Notes under the pieces: generated by a model
Database searches by the model: none
The model's input: the letters and a program-made list of their open reading frames with translations, nothing else
What the model was told of the DNA's origin: nothing
Position numbers and translations under genes: made by a program
Source of the DNA: XYB1-FULL-44-23 sp964441445
GTDB taxonomy: Bacteria; Patescibacteriota; Microgenomatia; CAZETR01; Amesbacteraceae
Length of the DNA stretch: 51,708 nt
Direction of reading: 5' to 3'
NCBI GenBank assembly: GCA_964441445.1
Contig: CAYTYO010000001.1
Span: forward strand, 1-51,708
Shown: piece by piece, positions 42,357-50,219 of the stretch
How positions within the stretch are numbered: the stretch's first letter is position 1
Layout: each line of letters opens with the position of its first letter

Positions 42357-43079
42357 ATGGTAATATCTAAGTTAAGTATGCCGGACGTATATACAGCGGA
42401 CGAAAAACCTGAAGTTCCGGTTGTAGCCCAACCAGACGAGCAAGTAAAGAAGGCGGCAGAATCCGGCCGAGAACAGGAGATAAAAAACCACATTGATGAT
42501 GTATTGAAACGGGTGGGTGAACATCCCAGAAAAGAATTGGGCGGGGCATTTACGGTGTACCCAATGGCTAAATTTATCCAAAAACAGAACGATGAGGAAG
42601 TGGTGTTGATGCTGAGGGCACATCCAATTACCAATCTGAAATGGATAGCCACGGTTATCGGCGCGTTGCTGCTTCCGGAAATATTGAATGCTTTGGGAGC
42701 CTTTTCCGGAATTCCCTTTAAGATTATTTTTGTGGGCAGACTGGTGTGGTATTTAATGATGCTGGGGTTTTCGTTTGAAAAGTTCTTAAATTGGTATTAC
42801 TCGGTATTTATCGTGACCAACGAAAGGGTTGTGGATATCGATTTTGTGAATTTGTTGTACCGGGTAATGTCATACGCTAACTTAAACCACATTGAGGAAC
42901 CGTCGATGTATTCGGGCGGATTTGTGAGATCATTTCTGAAATACGGAGATGTGCACGTGTCTACCGCGGCGGAGAATCCGTCGCTTGAAGCCAAAGCAGT
43001 TCCACACCCTGACAAAGTAGTGCGGATTATTTCCGAATTAGCGGAAGACCTGGAGAAAAGGAGGGAACTTGGAAAATAG
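42357..43079 (+). CDS. Bacterial PH-domain (YdbS/DUF304-like) membrane protein
   Basis: 240 residues. A charged N-terminal third with a coiled-coil stretch (residues 25-55) is followed by two helices (about 92-140). After these comes a PH-like domain with FIVTNERVVDIDFVNLLYRVMSYANLNHIEEPSM, the bPH2/YdbS signature. Function in CPR is unknown. It lies 5 bases behind the SpoIID gene in the same direction. Confidence 0.72.
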   Translation: MVISKLSMPDVYTADEKPEVPVVAQPDEQVKKAAESGREQEIKNHIDDVLKRVGEHPRKELGGAFTVYPMAKFIQKQNDEEVVLMLRAHPITNLKWIATVIGALLLPEILNALGAFSGIPFKIIFVGRLVWYLMMLGFSFEKFLNWYYSVFIVTNERVVDIDFVNLLYRVMSYANLNHIEEPSMYSGGFVRSFLKYGDVHVSTAAENPSLEAKAVPHPDKVVRIISELAEDLEKRRELGK

Positions 43080-43323
43080 TGCAACACCAGCAGGATTTGC
43101 GTGGGTGGAGAACTTTGTCATTGTAGGACCAGAGTTAATTTTAAAGGGATTTTTGATAGTGGGACTATTAATGTATACGTTTTTTGCACTGGTCGTTTTA
43201 AAACAGGTGGGAATAATGACGGAAACATTTGAGTCCGATGTTAATCCGGCAGTGAAAATGTTTGCCTGGATCCATCTGATGCTGGCACTGTTTTTATTGT
43301 TCGTGGCGATAATTGTGTTGTGA
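43069..43323 (+). CDS. Small two-helix membrane protein (DUF5657-like), TTG start
   Basis: 84 residues. Helices at about residues 22-45 and 62-84 (NPAVKMFAWIHLMLALFLLFVAIIVL), similar to the CPR family DUF5657 as I recall it. The TTG start at 43069 is supported by a perfect AAAGGAGG (43057-43064) four bases upstream, inside the end of the PH-domain gene, with an 11-base overlap. Confidence 0.65.
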   Translation: MENSATPAGFAWVENFVIVGPELILKGFLIVGLLMYTFFALVVLKQVGIMTETFESDVNPAVKMFAWIHLMLALFLLFVAIIVL

Positions 43324-43342
43324 GGATATCCAATCGTGCCTG

Positions 43343-43351
43343 TGGTATTCT
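43343..43351 (+). promoter_or_regulatory. Extended -10 promoter of the PP2C-like/propeller gene
   Basis: TGGTATTCT (43343-43351), nine bases before the ATG at 43361. Only a very short leader is expected. Confidence 0.4.
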
Positions 43352-43360
43352 TGAAAGAGT

Positions 43361-45187
43361 ATGAGAGAGGCAGTGGGGAAAATGGTGGGAAGTTTAGGAG
43401 GAGGGTTTTGGGGGCAAGTACACGACTACATACCAGATGATGAGGACAAGGCAGTAAGAAGAGGCAGATTATTGGCAGCTGTGAGTGTGGAGCTGGGGGA
43501 AGAACGGGAGTTGGTGGAGCTGGTCGAGACAGGAAGAGAAATATTAGGAAGATTGCATGAGCTGTATTACGGGGGTGAGGACGAGGGGCCAATGCAAGCG
43601 TTGCGAAAGGCGATGGAAAAAACCGTAGAGGAGTTTGAACAAGTGGATATCGCCGGGCTGGCGATAGTCGGTAATTATGTGTATGTTGGGACAGGAGGCA
43701 GAGGCGGCGTGTGGGCAACAACGGGAGATAGGCAGGGATTTATAAGTAAACCTGCCGGGAAAGCGGGAGGGATAAGTGTGCTAAGTGGGCCCAAAAAACC
43801 CGGGATGTGTTTCTTGGCCGGAAATGGGGATTTATGGGACAACCTGGCTAGTGAAGATAGGGAAGCGGTGATGCGAGTGGCGGGCCCCGACATGGAAGAG
43901 GCGGTGGAACTGCTGACCACAAAAACGGGCAACGGAGGTAAGGGGAAAGTAGCAATAATCCTAAGAATTCCGGAAGCAGTTCCGGAGGCGGAAGAACAAA
44001 TAGTCGAAGAAGTGAGGGAAACACCCGAAAAGCCGCAGAAGGCGAACAGACTTATGGAGGCGTGGAGGAATTACAGAGAAAGAATATATGTGAATAGGGG
44101 AGACAAAGAAACACAGCGGAAAAAGGCCCGAATAGTAGGAATAGGGTTTTTGGTGCTGTTGTTAATTATGGTCGGGGCGGGGCAGTTAAGGGGAAAAAAT
44201 GTAACCGAGCAGAAGACTGCCAAGAGCGGAGAAATAGAACAATTAACGGCTGATTTCCGGGAGGCGATGGCGATGGCTGAGGTAAATCCGGGACGAAGTA
44301 AAGAATTGCTGGAAAAAATTAAGATAGAGATTGAAAAATATAAAACAGAAAAGAATCCTGATGCCCAAATAACGGATATCCTTTCTCAGTTTGACGGAGT
44401 GTGGATGACGGCAAATGGTGTGACAAAATCGGAGACGACGGAATTGGTAAATTTGAGTTTAGTGAGGGAAGGGATATCAGCCGGGGCAATGGCGTGGTCC
44501 GGGGATAAATTGTATGTTTTGGATACGGCAGGGGGGCGGGTGGTGGAAATTGATGTGACAAAAAGTTCAGGGAAAATTGTGGGCGGAGGGGTTGACGGGG
44601 CGAAATTAATTGCCGGGTACCCCGGCAGGGTGATGGTATTGGGGGGCAACGGCATATCCCAGGTAGGAGCGGCAGAAGTAAAAGTAAAAACAGATACAAA
44701 ATGGAAAAATATTACCGGGATGGGGATGTTCGCCGGGAATATTTACCTCCTGGACGCCGGAGCGGGTGAGATTTGGCGATTGGCAGTGAAGGGTGACGGG
44801 TATGCGGCTGGACAAGAGTGGTTAAGCGATGATAATGATCGGGAGGGGATTAAAGCTGGGACTGGGATGACAATAGACGGGAGTATTTGGGTTGTTGGGG
44901 CGGGGAGAATAGACAAATATACGCGAGGGGTAAAGGACAGTTATGAAGTGAGTGGATTGGAACAAATGTGGGGTGAAGGGGCAAAAGTATTTACGAGTGA
45001 TGAGACGGAAAAAGTGTATGTATTGGACCCGATGAACAGCAGGGTAGTAGTGTTGGGTAAAGACGGTAAGTACCAAAAACAGTATTTAGGTGAAGGATGG
45101 AACGGGATGATGGATGTTGCGGTCGAAGAAAAGAGTGGTACGATGTTTTTATCGGGGAATGATAAAGTGTGGTCGGTAAAACTATGA
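43361..45187 (+). CDS. PP2C-like domain, TM helix and beta-propeller protein
   Basis: 608 residues. Residues of about 1-205 resemble a PPM/PP2C-type phosphatase (IAGLAIVGNYVYVGTGGRGGVWATTGDRQG...GPKKPGMCFLAGNGDLWDNL) but the metal-binding Asp positions look incomplete, so it may be a pseudo-enzyme. A single helix follows (about 265-283, IVGIGFLVLLLIMVGAG). The exterior part has repeats with VYVLDxxxxRVV and LYVLDTAGGRVVEID, typical of a six-bladed propeller. It could sense an outside cue and act on an inner partner; this is only inference. Confidence 0.6.
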   Translation: MREAVGKMVGSLGGGFWGQVHDYIPDDEDKAVRRGRLLAAVSVELGEERELVELVETGREILGRLHELYYGGEDEGPMQALRKAMEKTVEEFEQVDIAGLAIVGNYVYVGTGGRGGVWATTGDRQGFISKPAGKAGGISVLSGPKKPGMCFLAGNGDLWDNLASEDREAVMRVAGPDMEEAVELLTTKTGNGGKGKVAIILRIPEAVPEAEEQIVEEVRETPEKPQKANRLMEAWRNYRERIYVNRGDKETQRKKARIVGIGFLVLLLIMVGAGQLRGKNVTEQKTAKSGEIEQLTADFREAMAMAEVNPGRSKELLEKIKIEIEKYKTEKNPDAQITDILSQFDGVWMTANGVTKSETTELVNLSLVREGISAGAMAWSGDKLYVLDTAGGRVVEIDVTKSSGKIVGGGVDGAKLIAGYPGRVMVLGGNGISQVGAAEVKVKTDTKWKNITGMGMFAGNIYLLDAGAGEIWRLAVKGDGYAAGQEWLSDDNDREGIKAGTGMTIDGSIWVVGAGRIDKYTRGVKDSYEVSGLEQMWGEGAKVFTSDETEKVYVLDPMNSRVVVLGKDGKYQKQYLGEGWNGMMDVAVEEKSGTMFLSGNDKVWSVKL

Positions 45188-45630
45188 AAGTAGTTAATAA
45201 GCAAGCGAATTTTGATTACGAATTAGGCGAAAGGATTGAAGCGGGGATTGAGTTGTCCGGGGCAGAGGTGAAGTCGTGCATGTTGGGACAAGTGGATATG
45301 GGGCAGGCAAGTGTACGGATGAGAGCAAATAAGTTTGGGGGGGTTGAGGCCTGGATCTGGAATTTGCACATCTATCCTTATAAACACGCTGATAATACCA
45401 ACTATGATCCAAAACGGCCGAGAAGACTGCTTATGCATCAAAAGGAAATTTCCGATCTGACTGTGCGGATGAAACAAAGCAGCCGGATGGCGGTGCCAAC
45501 CGCAATGTATACAAAAAGCGACAGGGTGAAGGTGGAATTGGCTTTAGCCAGAGGAAAGAAAAAATATGAAAAGAGAGAGGTAATAAAGAACCGGGATTTG
45601 GATAGGGAACTGAAGAAAATGACAAGTTGA
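45184..45630 (+). CDS. smpB: SsrA-binding protein SmpB
   Basis: 148 residues from the ATG at 45184, which overlaps the stop of the previous gene by four bases. A longer frame adds five residues. It binds tmRNA (ssrA lies 1.2 kb downstream) and loads it on stalled ribosomes. Family features: NKQANFDYELGERIEAGIELSGAEVKSCMLGQVDMGQASVRM, then WNLHIYPYKHADNTNYDPKRPRRLLMHQKEI and LARGKKKYEKREVIKNRDLDREL, the tail that enters the mRNA channel. Confidence 0.95.
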   Translation: MKVVNKQANFDYELGERIEAGIELSGAEVKSCMLGQVDMGQASVRMRANKFGGVEAWIWNLHIYPYKHADNTNYDPKRPRRLLMHQKEISDLTVRMKQSSRMAVPTAMYTKSDRVKVELALARGKKKYEKREVIKNRDLDRELKKMTS

Positions 45631-45746
45631 AAAGAATTTTGGACAAGGAATTGGGATTTTTAAAAAATCAAGTTGGGGGAGGAGATGCCGGAGGTTTCGT
45701 TTTATGTTGGTTAGGTTGGTTTTTATGAGCTGCTGTCACGCTAATG

Positions 45747-45755
45747 TGCTATATT
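45747..45755 (+). promoter_or_regulatory. Extended -10 promoter, leaderless
   Basis: TGCTATATT (45747-45755) with six bases to the ATG at 45762. The apparent start MCYIGL of the longer frame is this promoter read as codons. Confidence 0.6.
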
Positions 45756-45761
45756 GGACTA

Positions 45762-46244
45762 ATGTCAGGTGATGTATTTGAGGATCAGGAAGCAAAGACA
45801 GGACAAACATATTCAGTCCCTTTGACGGAGGCGTCACCGTCTTTACTTGATGAACAATATGGAATTCCATATGAAAATACATCTCTGGCCTTGGAAACAT
45901 GTGATGAAGTAAAGAAAGCTGGAGGTAGGGATTTTACTTTGATGGTTTTTAACCGCCCCAATGAATCTGTCCGAGAACTGGTGGGTTCGGCGTTATCTCA
46001 ATTGGCAGGAATACAGAGGGAAGTGGATTTGGGGGAGATTGTGCAGAAAGTCCTGTCGGGCGATACAAAAGCCGGTATTGTATCGAGTTATGGCTTGTTT
46101 ATAGGTTCAGGCCAAAAAGTGGACGAGACTGCTAGACGGGAGTTGACTGGGGCAAAGATTGTTAAAGACGGGGCAAAAGCCGTATTTGATGTTTCGGGAA
46201 ATTGTCCCAAGCTTACGGTGTCACGTTTTACTTTTGGCGAGTAG
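45762..46244 (+). CDS. Soluble protein of unknown function
   Basis: 160 residues from the ATG at 45762, chosen by the extended -10 promoter six bases upstream. No signal or membrane segment. Mixed composition (LTEASPSLLDEQYGIPYENTSLALETCDEVKKAGGRDFTLMVFNRPNESV...). I recognise no family. It is convergent with the 199-residue gene. Confidence 0.55.
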   Translation: MSGDVFEDQEAKTGQTYSVPLTEASPSLLDEQYGIPYENTSLALETCDEVKKAGGRDFTLMVFNRPNESVRELVGSALSQLAGIQREVDLGEIVQKVLSGDTKAGIVSSYGLFIGSGQKVDETARRELTGAKIVKDGAKAVFDVSGNCPKLTVSRFTFGE

Positions 46245-46254
46245 TGTTGTTTTT

Positions 46255-46854
46255 TTACCTCTTCCCAAAACTGTTTCGAATGAAGTCTTTGACTTGAGAC
46301 GCTCTGGTTCGCACTTTTTGGGGTAATTCCTCACCATGTCTGATGTCTATTTGTCTTGAATGTTGCCCCAAATCCGTCCGGGGATAGGTTTCTACATATA
46401 TCGCTCCATCTTTGCCAATTCCGATGCCTGTTTTAGCGGCTGTGGTGATTTCTTTTCCTCTGGCTTCAGCCGCCGCCAATTCTTCTGCGGTTGCATGGTC
46501 TATAACTCTTTCAAGAGCTAGTGTGGAGTTTCTATCGCCTTCAAGCACCTCTTTCGCATCTTGGAGGAGGATTTGTAAGGCTCCTAAGAAGGTTTCCCCT
46601 CGATTAGCCATGTTTCCAGGAGGTCCAGCTTTACTTACAGCCTCAGCTACTTCGGTAATTCCAGAGTCTACGAGCTGCCTAACTTGCTCTTTAGTAATTT
46701 CACCAGATGCGCCTGGTCCCAATAGCGATTGTCTGGCTTTTATGTATGCTTGTTCGCTATCAGTGAGAGGGGCTTCTTGTCCCACTTTAATAATACGGAT
46801 CTGGCTTCTTGGCTCTATAAGTATGGGTCTTCTTATTTCTCCTGTATTTTCCAT
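46255..46854 (-). CDS. Soluble protein of unknown function downstream of ssrA
   Basis: 199 residues. Acidic, no signal or membrane segment, with helical stretches (TFLGALQILLQDAKEVLEGDRNSTLALERVIDHATAEELAAAEARGKEI) and a C-terminal KVRTRASQVKDFIRNSFGKR. I recognise no family. It starts 10 bases after the tmRNA 3' end on the same strand with no promoter or terminator visible between them, so tmRNA transcripts might read into it. Confidence 0.55.
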   Translation of the reverse strand: MENTGEIRRPILIEPRSQIRIIKVGQEAPLTDSEQAYIKARQSLLGPGASGEITKEQVRQLVDSGITEVAEAVSKAGPPGNMANRGETFLGALQILLQDAKEVLEGDRNSTLALERVIDHATAEELAAAEARGKEITTAAKTGIGIGKDGAIYVETYPRTDLGQHSRQIDIRHGEELPQKVRTRASQVKDFIRNSFGKR

Positions 46855-46863
46855 ATAGTTGGG

Positions 46864-47262
46864 TGGAGATGGAGGGAGTTGAACCCTCGTCTGTATAGAT
46901 TTGAATTCCAGTTGTTACAAGTTTAGTTGAAATAAAGCTTTCAACGGCTTTCGGTTGATTAGTCTTTTCTTTTGTGAAGCCAACCAAAAGTAACTTACCA
47001 AAAGAGCATCCCGATTTGGTTTAACTCCACATAGGTCAACAATCGGAAAAATTGAACCTAAGAGAGCCAGATCGTACCGGCTTAAGCGAATGCCGCGGAA
47101 GGTGCGAACTGGTTGACAGCCATGAACGGATTGATCTTCGCGATCAGACCGTCAAAACGTGCTTTTAAATTAGCACTTTGGTTTGAACTTGTTTTACGAG
47201 TGAATTCAGCCTCGGCTTGCTGGAAATTTCAAAGTACCTACACATCGAAACCCGTCATCCCC
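46864..47262 (-). ncRNA. ssrA: tmRNA (ssrA)
   Basis: Ribosome-rescue RNA. The 5' end GGGGATGACGGGTTTCGATG (from 47262) pairs its first seven bases with CATCTCC at the 3' end (46871-46865), giving a complete acceptor stem with one G-U pair. A T-arm GGGTTCAACTCCC precedes it, and the discriminator A is followed by CCC, so CCA is not encoded as such. The tag is read from GCA (47162-47160) to TAA (47084-47082). It has 26 residues, starts ARFDGLIA and ends APSAAFA. The longer middle part should hold pseudoknots. smpB is close by. Confidence 0.9.
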
Positions 47263-47273
47263 AATAGCTGTGT

Positions 47274-47282
47274 ATTTTAGCA
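47274..47282 (-). promoter_or_regulatory. Extended -10 promoter of ssrA
   Basis: Minus-strand TGCTAAAAT (47282-47274), with about 11 bases to the mature 5' end at 47262. The 5' end would then be trimmed by RNase P. Confidence 0.45.
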
Positions 47283-47326
47283 TTTTCGAGCTTAAAAAGC
47301 CAGTTTTACAGGTTTAAGATGGAAGG

Positions 47327-48001
47327 GTGAACCTTGTGGACTTTTTTTACCCCAAAAAATGTTTAGAGTGTGGCCGGACGGGGAGTTACGTGTGTGAGAA
47401 ATGCGAAGTGGGAATGTGGGAGGAAGAACAAAGATGCCCAAGCTGCGGGGGACGGTCTGTAAACGGGGAAAAACACGCCCGGTGTGCGGATTTGGGACTG
47501 GAGGGGGTGGTTAGTTACCTGGCGTTTGAGGGTTTAACAAAGCGAATAATTGAGACGGCAAAAGTCAGGCAATACTTTGACGTATTGGACAGGATAATAC
47601 CTTCAAGACAGGAAATCGAAGCCAGAGCCGATATGGGTAAATTTAGGCAATTTGTGCGGAATAATCCGGTGGTAGTCCCGGTGCCCCTGTGGGTGGGCAC
47701 AGAAAAAAAGAGGGGATTTAATCAAGCAGAGATAATTGCGAAGAAATTGGCGGTGAATTTGGAGCTGAAAAAAGAAAACCTATTGGTGAAGGTAAGGGAC
47801 ACAGGTGAACAGCAAGGAAGAACGAAACAAGAAAGGGCGGATGCCGTAAAGGGAGCGTTTATGATCAAAAACGAGATTAATTTCAAGGCGGTAGTAATCG
47901 TGGATGATGTGTGGGCAACCGGAGCGACTTTGAGAGAATGCGGCACAGTGTTGAAGGCCGCCGGAGTAAACGAGGTGTGGGGATGGACGCTGGCGGGGTA
48001 A
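47327..48001 (+). CDS. comF: ComF family phosphoribosyltransferase-like protein
   Basis: 224 residues. An N-terminal double zinc ribbon (C13-x2-C16...C24-x2-C27 and CPSCGG) precedes a type I phosphoribosyltransferase-like fold with VVVPVPLWVGTEKKRGFNQAE and the PRPP loop VVIVDDVWATGATLREC. ComF is needed for DNA uptake in competent bacteria and is linked to single-strand DNA handling. GGAAGG (47321-47326) is better spaced for a GTG at 47336, so three residues could be removed from the N-terminus. Not in an operon with other competence genes here. Confidence 0.88.
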   Translation: MNLVDFFYPKKCLECGRTGSYVCEKCEVGMWEEEQRCPSCGGRSVNGEKHARCADLGLEGVVSYLAFEGLTKRIIETAKVRQYFDVLDRIIPSRQEIEARADMGKFRQFVRNNPVVVPVPLWVGTEKKRGFNQAEIIAKKLAVNLELKKENLLVKVRDTGEQQGRTKQERADAVKGAFMIKNEINFKAVVIVDDVWATGATLRECGTVLKAAGVNEVWGWTLAG

Positions 48002-48055
48002 AAAACGAGAGAAGATTCGTATTTGGGATGGGTTTTTGAGAAAATGGGCTGTCTA

Positions 48056-48140
48056 GGAGGATATGCCGATCGGTTAAGGCAATGGTTTGCTAAACCATGA
48101 CGGGGAAACTCGTCGGAGGGTTCGACTCCCTCATCCTCCG
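48056..48140 (+). tRNA. tRNA-Ser (anticodon GCU)
   Basis: Acceptor GGAGGAT (48056-48062) pairs with ATCCTCC (48133-48139), G73, anticodon arm ATGGT-TTGCTAA-ACCAT with GCT, a long variable arm and the T-arm GAGGGTTCGACTCCCTC. Reads AGC/AGU. CCA is not encoded. Confidence 0.95.
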
Positions 48141-48161
48141 CTAAATACATATAAACCGCTT

Positions 48162-48190
48162 TTGACTTTTAAAATTGCTGGTCATAGAAT
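48162..48190 (+). promoter_or_regulatory. Promoter of the 160-residue helical gene, near-leaderless
   Basis: TTGACT (48162-48167), a 17-base spacer, TAGAAT (48185-48190) and 8 bases to the ATG at 48199. Confidence 0.6.
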
Positions 48191-48198
48191 GCAATTTA

Positions 48199-48681
48199 AT
48201 GATTGAGCAAGAACACCCTAATTGGCCGTCATCAGAAGAGGTAGAGGAAGAATTGAAGAATTACCTCAAAGATGCAGAACTGGGATCAGTTCGGAATTTG
48301 GCACTCCGAAATTTCCATAGCGAGCACAGGGCAAGTGAGGGCATCACAAGGGTCATGTCATCCTTATCGGAGGCAAGAAGAGAGAAAAGCGATGAGCAAA
48401 GAGTACAAGAGTTAGAGAGCGATTTACGAATCGCAGAGATGGGATTAGCACTGCTTAAATGGGAAATATCGAAGCGGTGTGATGAAATGAAGGGATATGA
48501 AAAAGCGTACTATCATATTTCTGGAATTTTCGAAGAATTGGGACAATTTATTGAAGCCGAATTGGTAAAAAATAATCCAACAATGTCGGAAGCCGAGCGA
48601 GAATTTCGCATTAATGCGCGATGGGATGAGGTCTTGCAAAACACAGTAGAATTATTGTGGAAAGTCGAAGACAATCCGTAA
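48199..48681 (+). CDS. Helical protein of unknown function
   Basis: 160 residues from the ATG at 48199, eight bases after the -10 element. An upstream ATG in the longer frame overlaps the promoter. Highly charged, probably all-helical with a coiled coil in the middle (SDEQRVQELESDLRIAEMGLALLKWEISKRCDEMKGYEK). No signal or TM. I recognise no family. Confidence 0.55.
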   Translation: MIEQEHPNWPSSEEVEEELKNYLKDAELGSVRNLALRNFHSEHRASEGITRVMSSLSEARREKSDEQRVQELESDLRIAEMGLALLKWEISKRCDEMKGYEKAYYHISGIFEELGQFIEAELVKNNPTMSEAEREFRINARWDEVLQNTVELLWKVEDNP

Positions 48682-48734
48682 ATTCCTTTAGGACGTTAAC
48701 GTACTCGCGTCAACGGAAGACAACTTGGGCATAG

Positions 48735-49109
48735 TTATTCGCCATGTCGCTGAACGCTCTCTAATCCCAGATCTTGTAGTGCCTGCTTTTGTTTAAGGGA
48801 CAATGAAGCGTCAATAGTATTTAGATAATCTGTAATTATTGATTTTGATGCGTTATTTAAAGCTGTCTGAATATCCTCGGCTGAAAAGTGGCTTTGAATC
48901 ATTTGTGAAGCTTTTTCAGGGTCAAAGTCAGAAGTTTTAATTTCTTTATACTTCTCCTGCTCTTCCGCGGGTAAACTTTGCACTAAATCCAAAATGGCCT
49001 GGTCTTTTATCAGGTTTAGGAATTCATTTGCTCCCTGTTCTAAATCATCCTGGTAACCAACAATTGAGAGTAGCTTGACTAATAATTTACGATCTGGGTT
49101 ATCGCTCAT
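48735..49109 (-). CDS. Small helical protein, unknown
   Basis: 124 residues, acidic and helical (LLVKLLSIVGYQDDLEQGANEFLNLIKDQAILDLVQSLPAEEQEKY...). It has no signal or membrane helix and overlaps the upstream small membrane protein gene by four bases. I recall similar small proteins in CPR genomes but cannot name a family with confidence. Confidence 0.55.
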   Translation of the reverse strand: MSDNPDRKLLVKLLSIVGYQDDLEQGANEFLNLIKDQAILDLVQSLPAEEQEKYKEIKTSDFDPEKASQMIQSHFSAEDIQTALNNASKSIITDYLNTIDASLSLKQKQALQDLGLESVQRHGE

Positions 49110-49309
49110 TTGTTATCCTTTTGCTTGTCAGAATCTATATTTTTATCCGTCTCTTCAGGTTTTTTACCGGTCTCGAACCACAAGTATGCTGCAGGAACAG
49201 CTATGCCAATCGCGGTCGCAACGCCGAAAATAATCGCCTGTGTGGTATCTCCGTGAGAGATTGCACCTGATACCCGCATGGTTCCAAACACACCATTTCC
49301 CATCAACAT
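49106..49309 (-). CDS. Small single-helix membrane protein, unknown
   Basis: 67 residues. One helix (about 25-44, AIIFGVATAIGIAVPAAYLWF) and a Lys/Asp/Glu-rich soluble tail (KKPEETDKNIDSDKQKDNK). It is coupled to the next gene by a four-base overlap and lies downstream of the 40-residue gene, perhaps one operon. No family recognised. Confidence 0.55.
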   Translation of the reverse strand: MLMGNGVFGTMRVSGAISHGDTTQAIIFGVATAIGIAVPAAYLWFETGKKPEETDKNIDSDKQKDNK

Positions 49310-49345
49310 TAGTGTCGCAATCCGAATATTGTTTTGTTTTTTAAC

Positions 49346-49468
49346 CTAAAAATCTTTGGTTTGTTGAGTAATGGATTTTTCAACTTCTGGCGTAAATAGA
49401 TCTGATGGTTTCTTTTCGTTTCCCGTGTCGGAACCGGGTCTTTTTCCTCCTAAACTGATTTCACCCAT
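49346..49468 (-). CDS. 40-residue hydrophilic protein, unknown
   Basis: Read directly from the minus strand: MGEISLGGKRPGSDTGNEKK..., ending SITQQTKDF. No membrane segment. A perfect TATAAT lies six bases before the ATG, the same leaderless spacing as the larger genes here, which is the main argument that it is real. It would be the first gene of the minus-strand run at 49.5-48.7 kb. Confidence 0.45.
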   Translation of the reverse strand: MGEISLGGKRPGSDTGNEKKPSDLFTPEVEKSITQQTKDF

Positions 49469-49474
49469 GCCAAG

Positions 49475-49480
49475 ATTATA
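49475..49480 (-). promoter_or_regulatory. -10 element (TATAAT), leaderless arrangement
   Basis: TATAAT on the minus strand (49480-49475) with six bases to the ATG at 49468. No -35 box found. Confidence 0.45.
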
Positions 49481-49538
49481 ATACCGAAACGTCATAAATA
49501 TCGAAATGTAATAGTATTCAATGTCTCGTGTTAATGTA

Positions 49539-49547
49539 TGATACAGT
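49539..49547 (+). promoter_or_regulatory. Extended -10 promoter, leaderless
   Basis: TGATACAGT (49539-49547) with six bases to the ATG at 49554. Confidence 0.5.
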
Positions 49548-49553
49548 TGAGAA

Positions 49554-50054
49554 ATGAAGCAAAAAGGAAAGGTGATTTTACTGATTTTTGCGGCTATTTT
49601 GGTAATTGTGGGGATGGTTTATGTGTTGGTTGTGCGGGGAACGGTGCAAGTTCAACTGGTGCCAGGGGCAAGAACTCTTTATTCGGGATATGTAGAAATT
49701 GAGCCAGTATCAACGGAAGCAATAAAAACAAAATTGGAACAGTTGGGGTGTGGCTTTAATACGTACTCGAAAAGGACAAATGGTGAGTATTGTATGTATG
49801 AAAAAGCAAAAGAACCAGAGAATTTTGGAGAAATTATTAACGTTTATGCAAACGGTCCTACATTTGGTCCGTCAGGGTTTGAAATAGCGGAAGATAGAGT
49901 GTGGGCGGGGAAAGATATTCCAGGACCGCCAAATCCGGAAAAATTTAAGGAAGAAGTAAGACAGGACGTTCAGTTGCTAGACAGCCTGGTAGTGATTAAA
50001 GAAAACTCATGGAAAATAACTGAGATGAAATATCCCTGGACCGTAATTTATTAA
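49554..50054 (+). CDS. Membrane-anchored exported protein, unknown
   Basis: 166 residues. One N-terminal helix (about 7-27, VILLIFAAILVIVGMVYVLVV) and an exterior region with two Cys (GCGFNTY and EYCMYEK) that may form a disulfide. I recognise no family. The start is fixed by a TGn-extended -10 six bases upstream. It ends just before the convergent tRNA-Ser(UGA). Confidence 0.55.
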   Translation: MKQKGKVILLIFAAILVIVGMVYVLVVRGTVQVQLVPGARTLYSGYVEIEPVSTEAIKTKLEQLGCGFNTYSKRTNGEYCMYEKAKEPENFGEIINVYANGPTFGPSGFEIAEDRVWAGKDIPGPPNPEKFKEEVRQDVQLLDSLVVIKENSWKITEMKYPWTVIY

Positions 50055-50068
50055 CCGATTGACATGTG

Positions 50069-50155
50069 CGGAAGGGGCGAGATTCGAACTCGCGGTAGCC
50101 TTTCGACTACAAAGGTTTTCAAGACCTTCGCACTAGACCACTATGCGACCCTTCC
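50069..50155 (-). tRNA. tRNA-Ser (anticodon UGA)
   Basis: Acceptor GGAAGGG (50155-50149) pairs with CCCTTCC (50076-50070), G73, anticodon arm AAGGT-CTTGAAA-ACCTT with TGA, a long variable arm and the T-arm GCGAGTTCGAATCTCGC. Reads UCA. CCA is not encoded. Confidence 0.95.
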
Positions 50156-50204
50156 TAGTGCGTAAAAATGACTGTTTTTACATTGAAAATTATAACATTC
50201 GGTG

Positions 50205-50213
50205 TGCTATATT
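50205..50213 (+). promoter_or_regulatory. Extended -10 promoter, leaderless
   Basis: TGCTATATT (50205-50213), identical to the element at 45747-45755, with six bases to the ATG at 50220. A TTGAAA lies 19 bases upstream. Confidence 0.6.
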
Positions 50214-50219
50214 AATCTT

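Noticed and set aside
45656..45680. Terminator behind smpB (GATTTTTAAAAAATC)
   Set aside because: The stem is A-T only and weak; not convincing as an intrinsic terminator.
45744..45761. Upstream ATG giving a protein that starts MCYIGL (and the same at 50202)
   Set aside because: These codons are the extended -10 promoter TGTGCTATATT; the start six bases after it is preferred at both genes.
46787..46987. 66-codon minus-strand frame in the tmRNA gene
   Set aside because: It lies within the mature tmRNA body and overlaps its 3' acceptor part, so it is not a protein gene.
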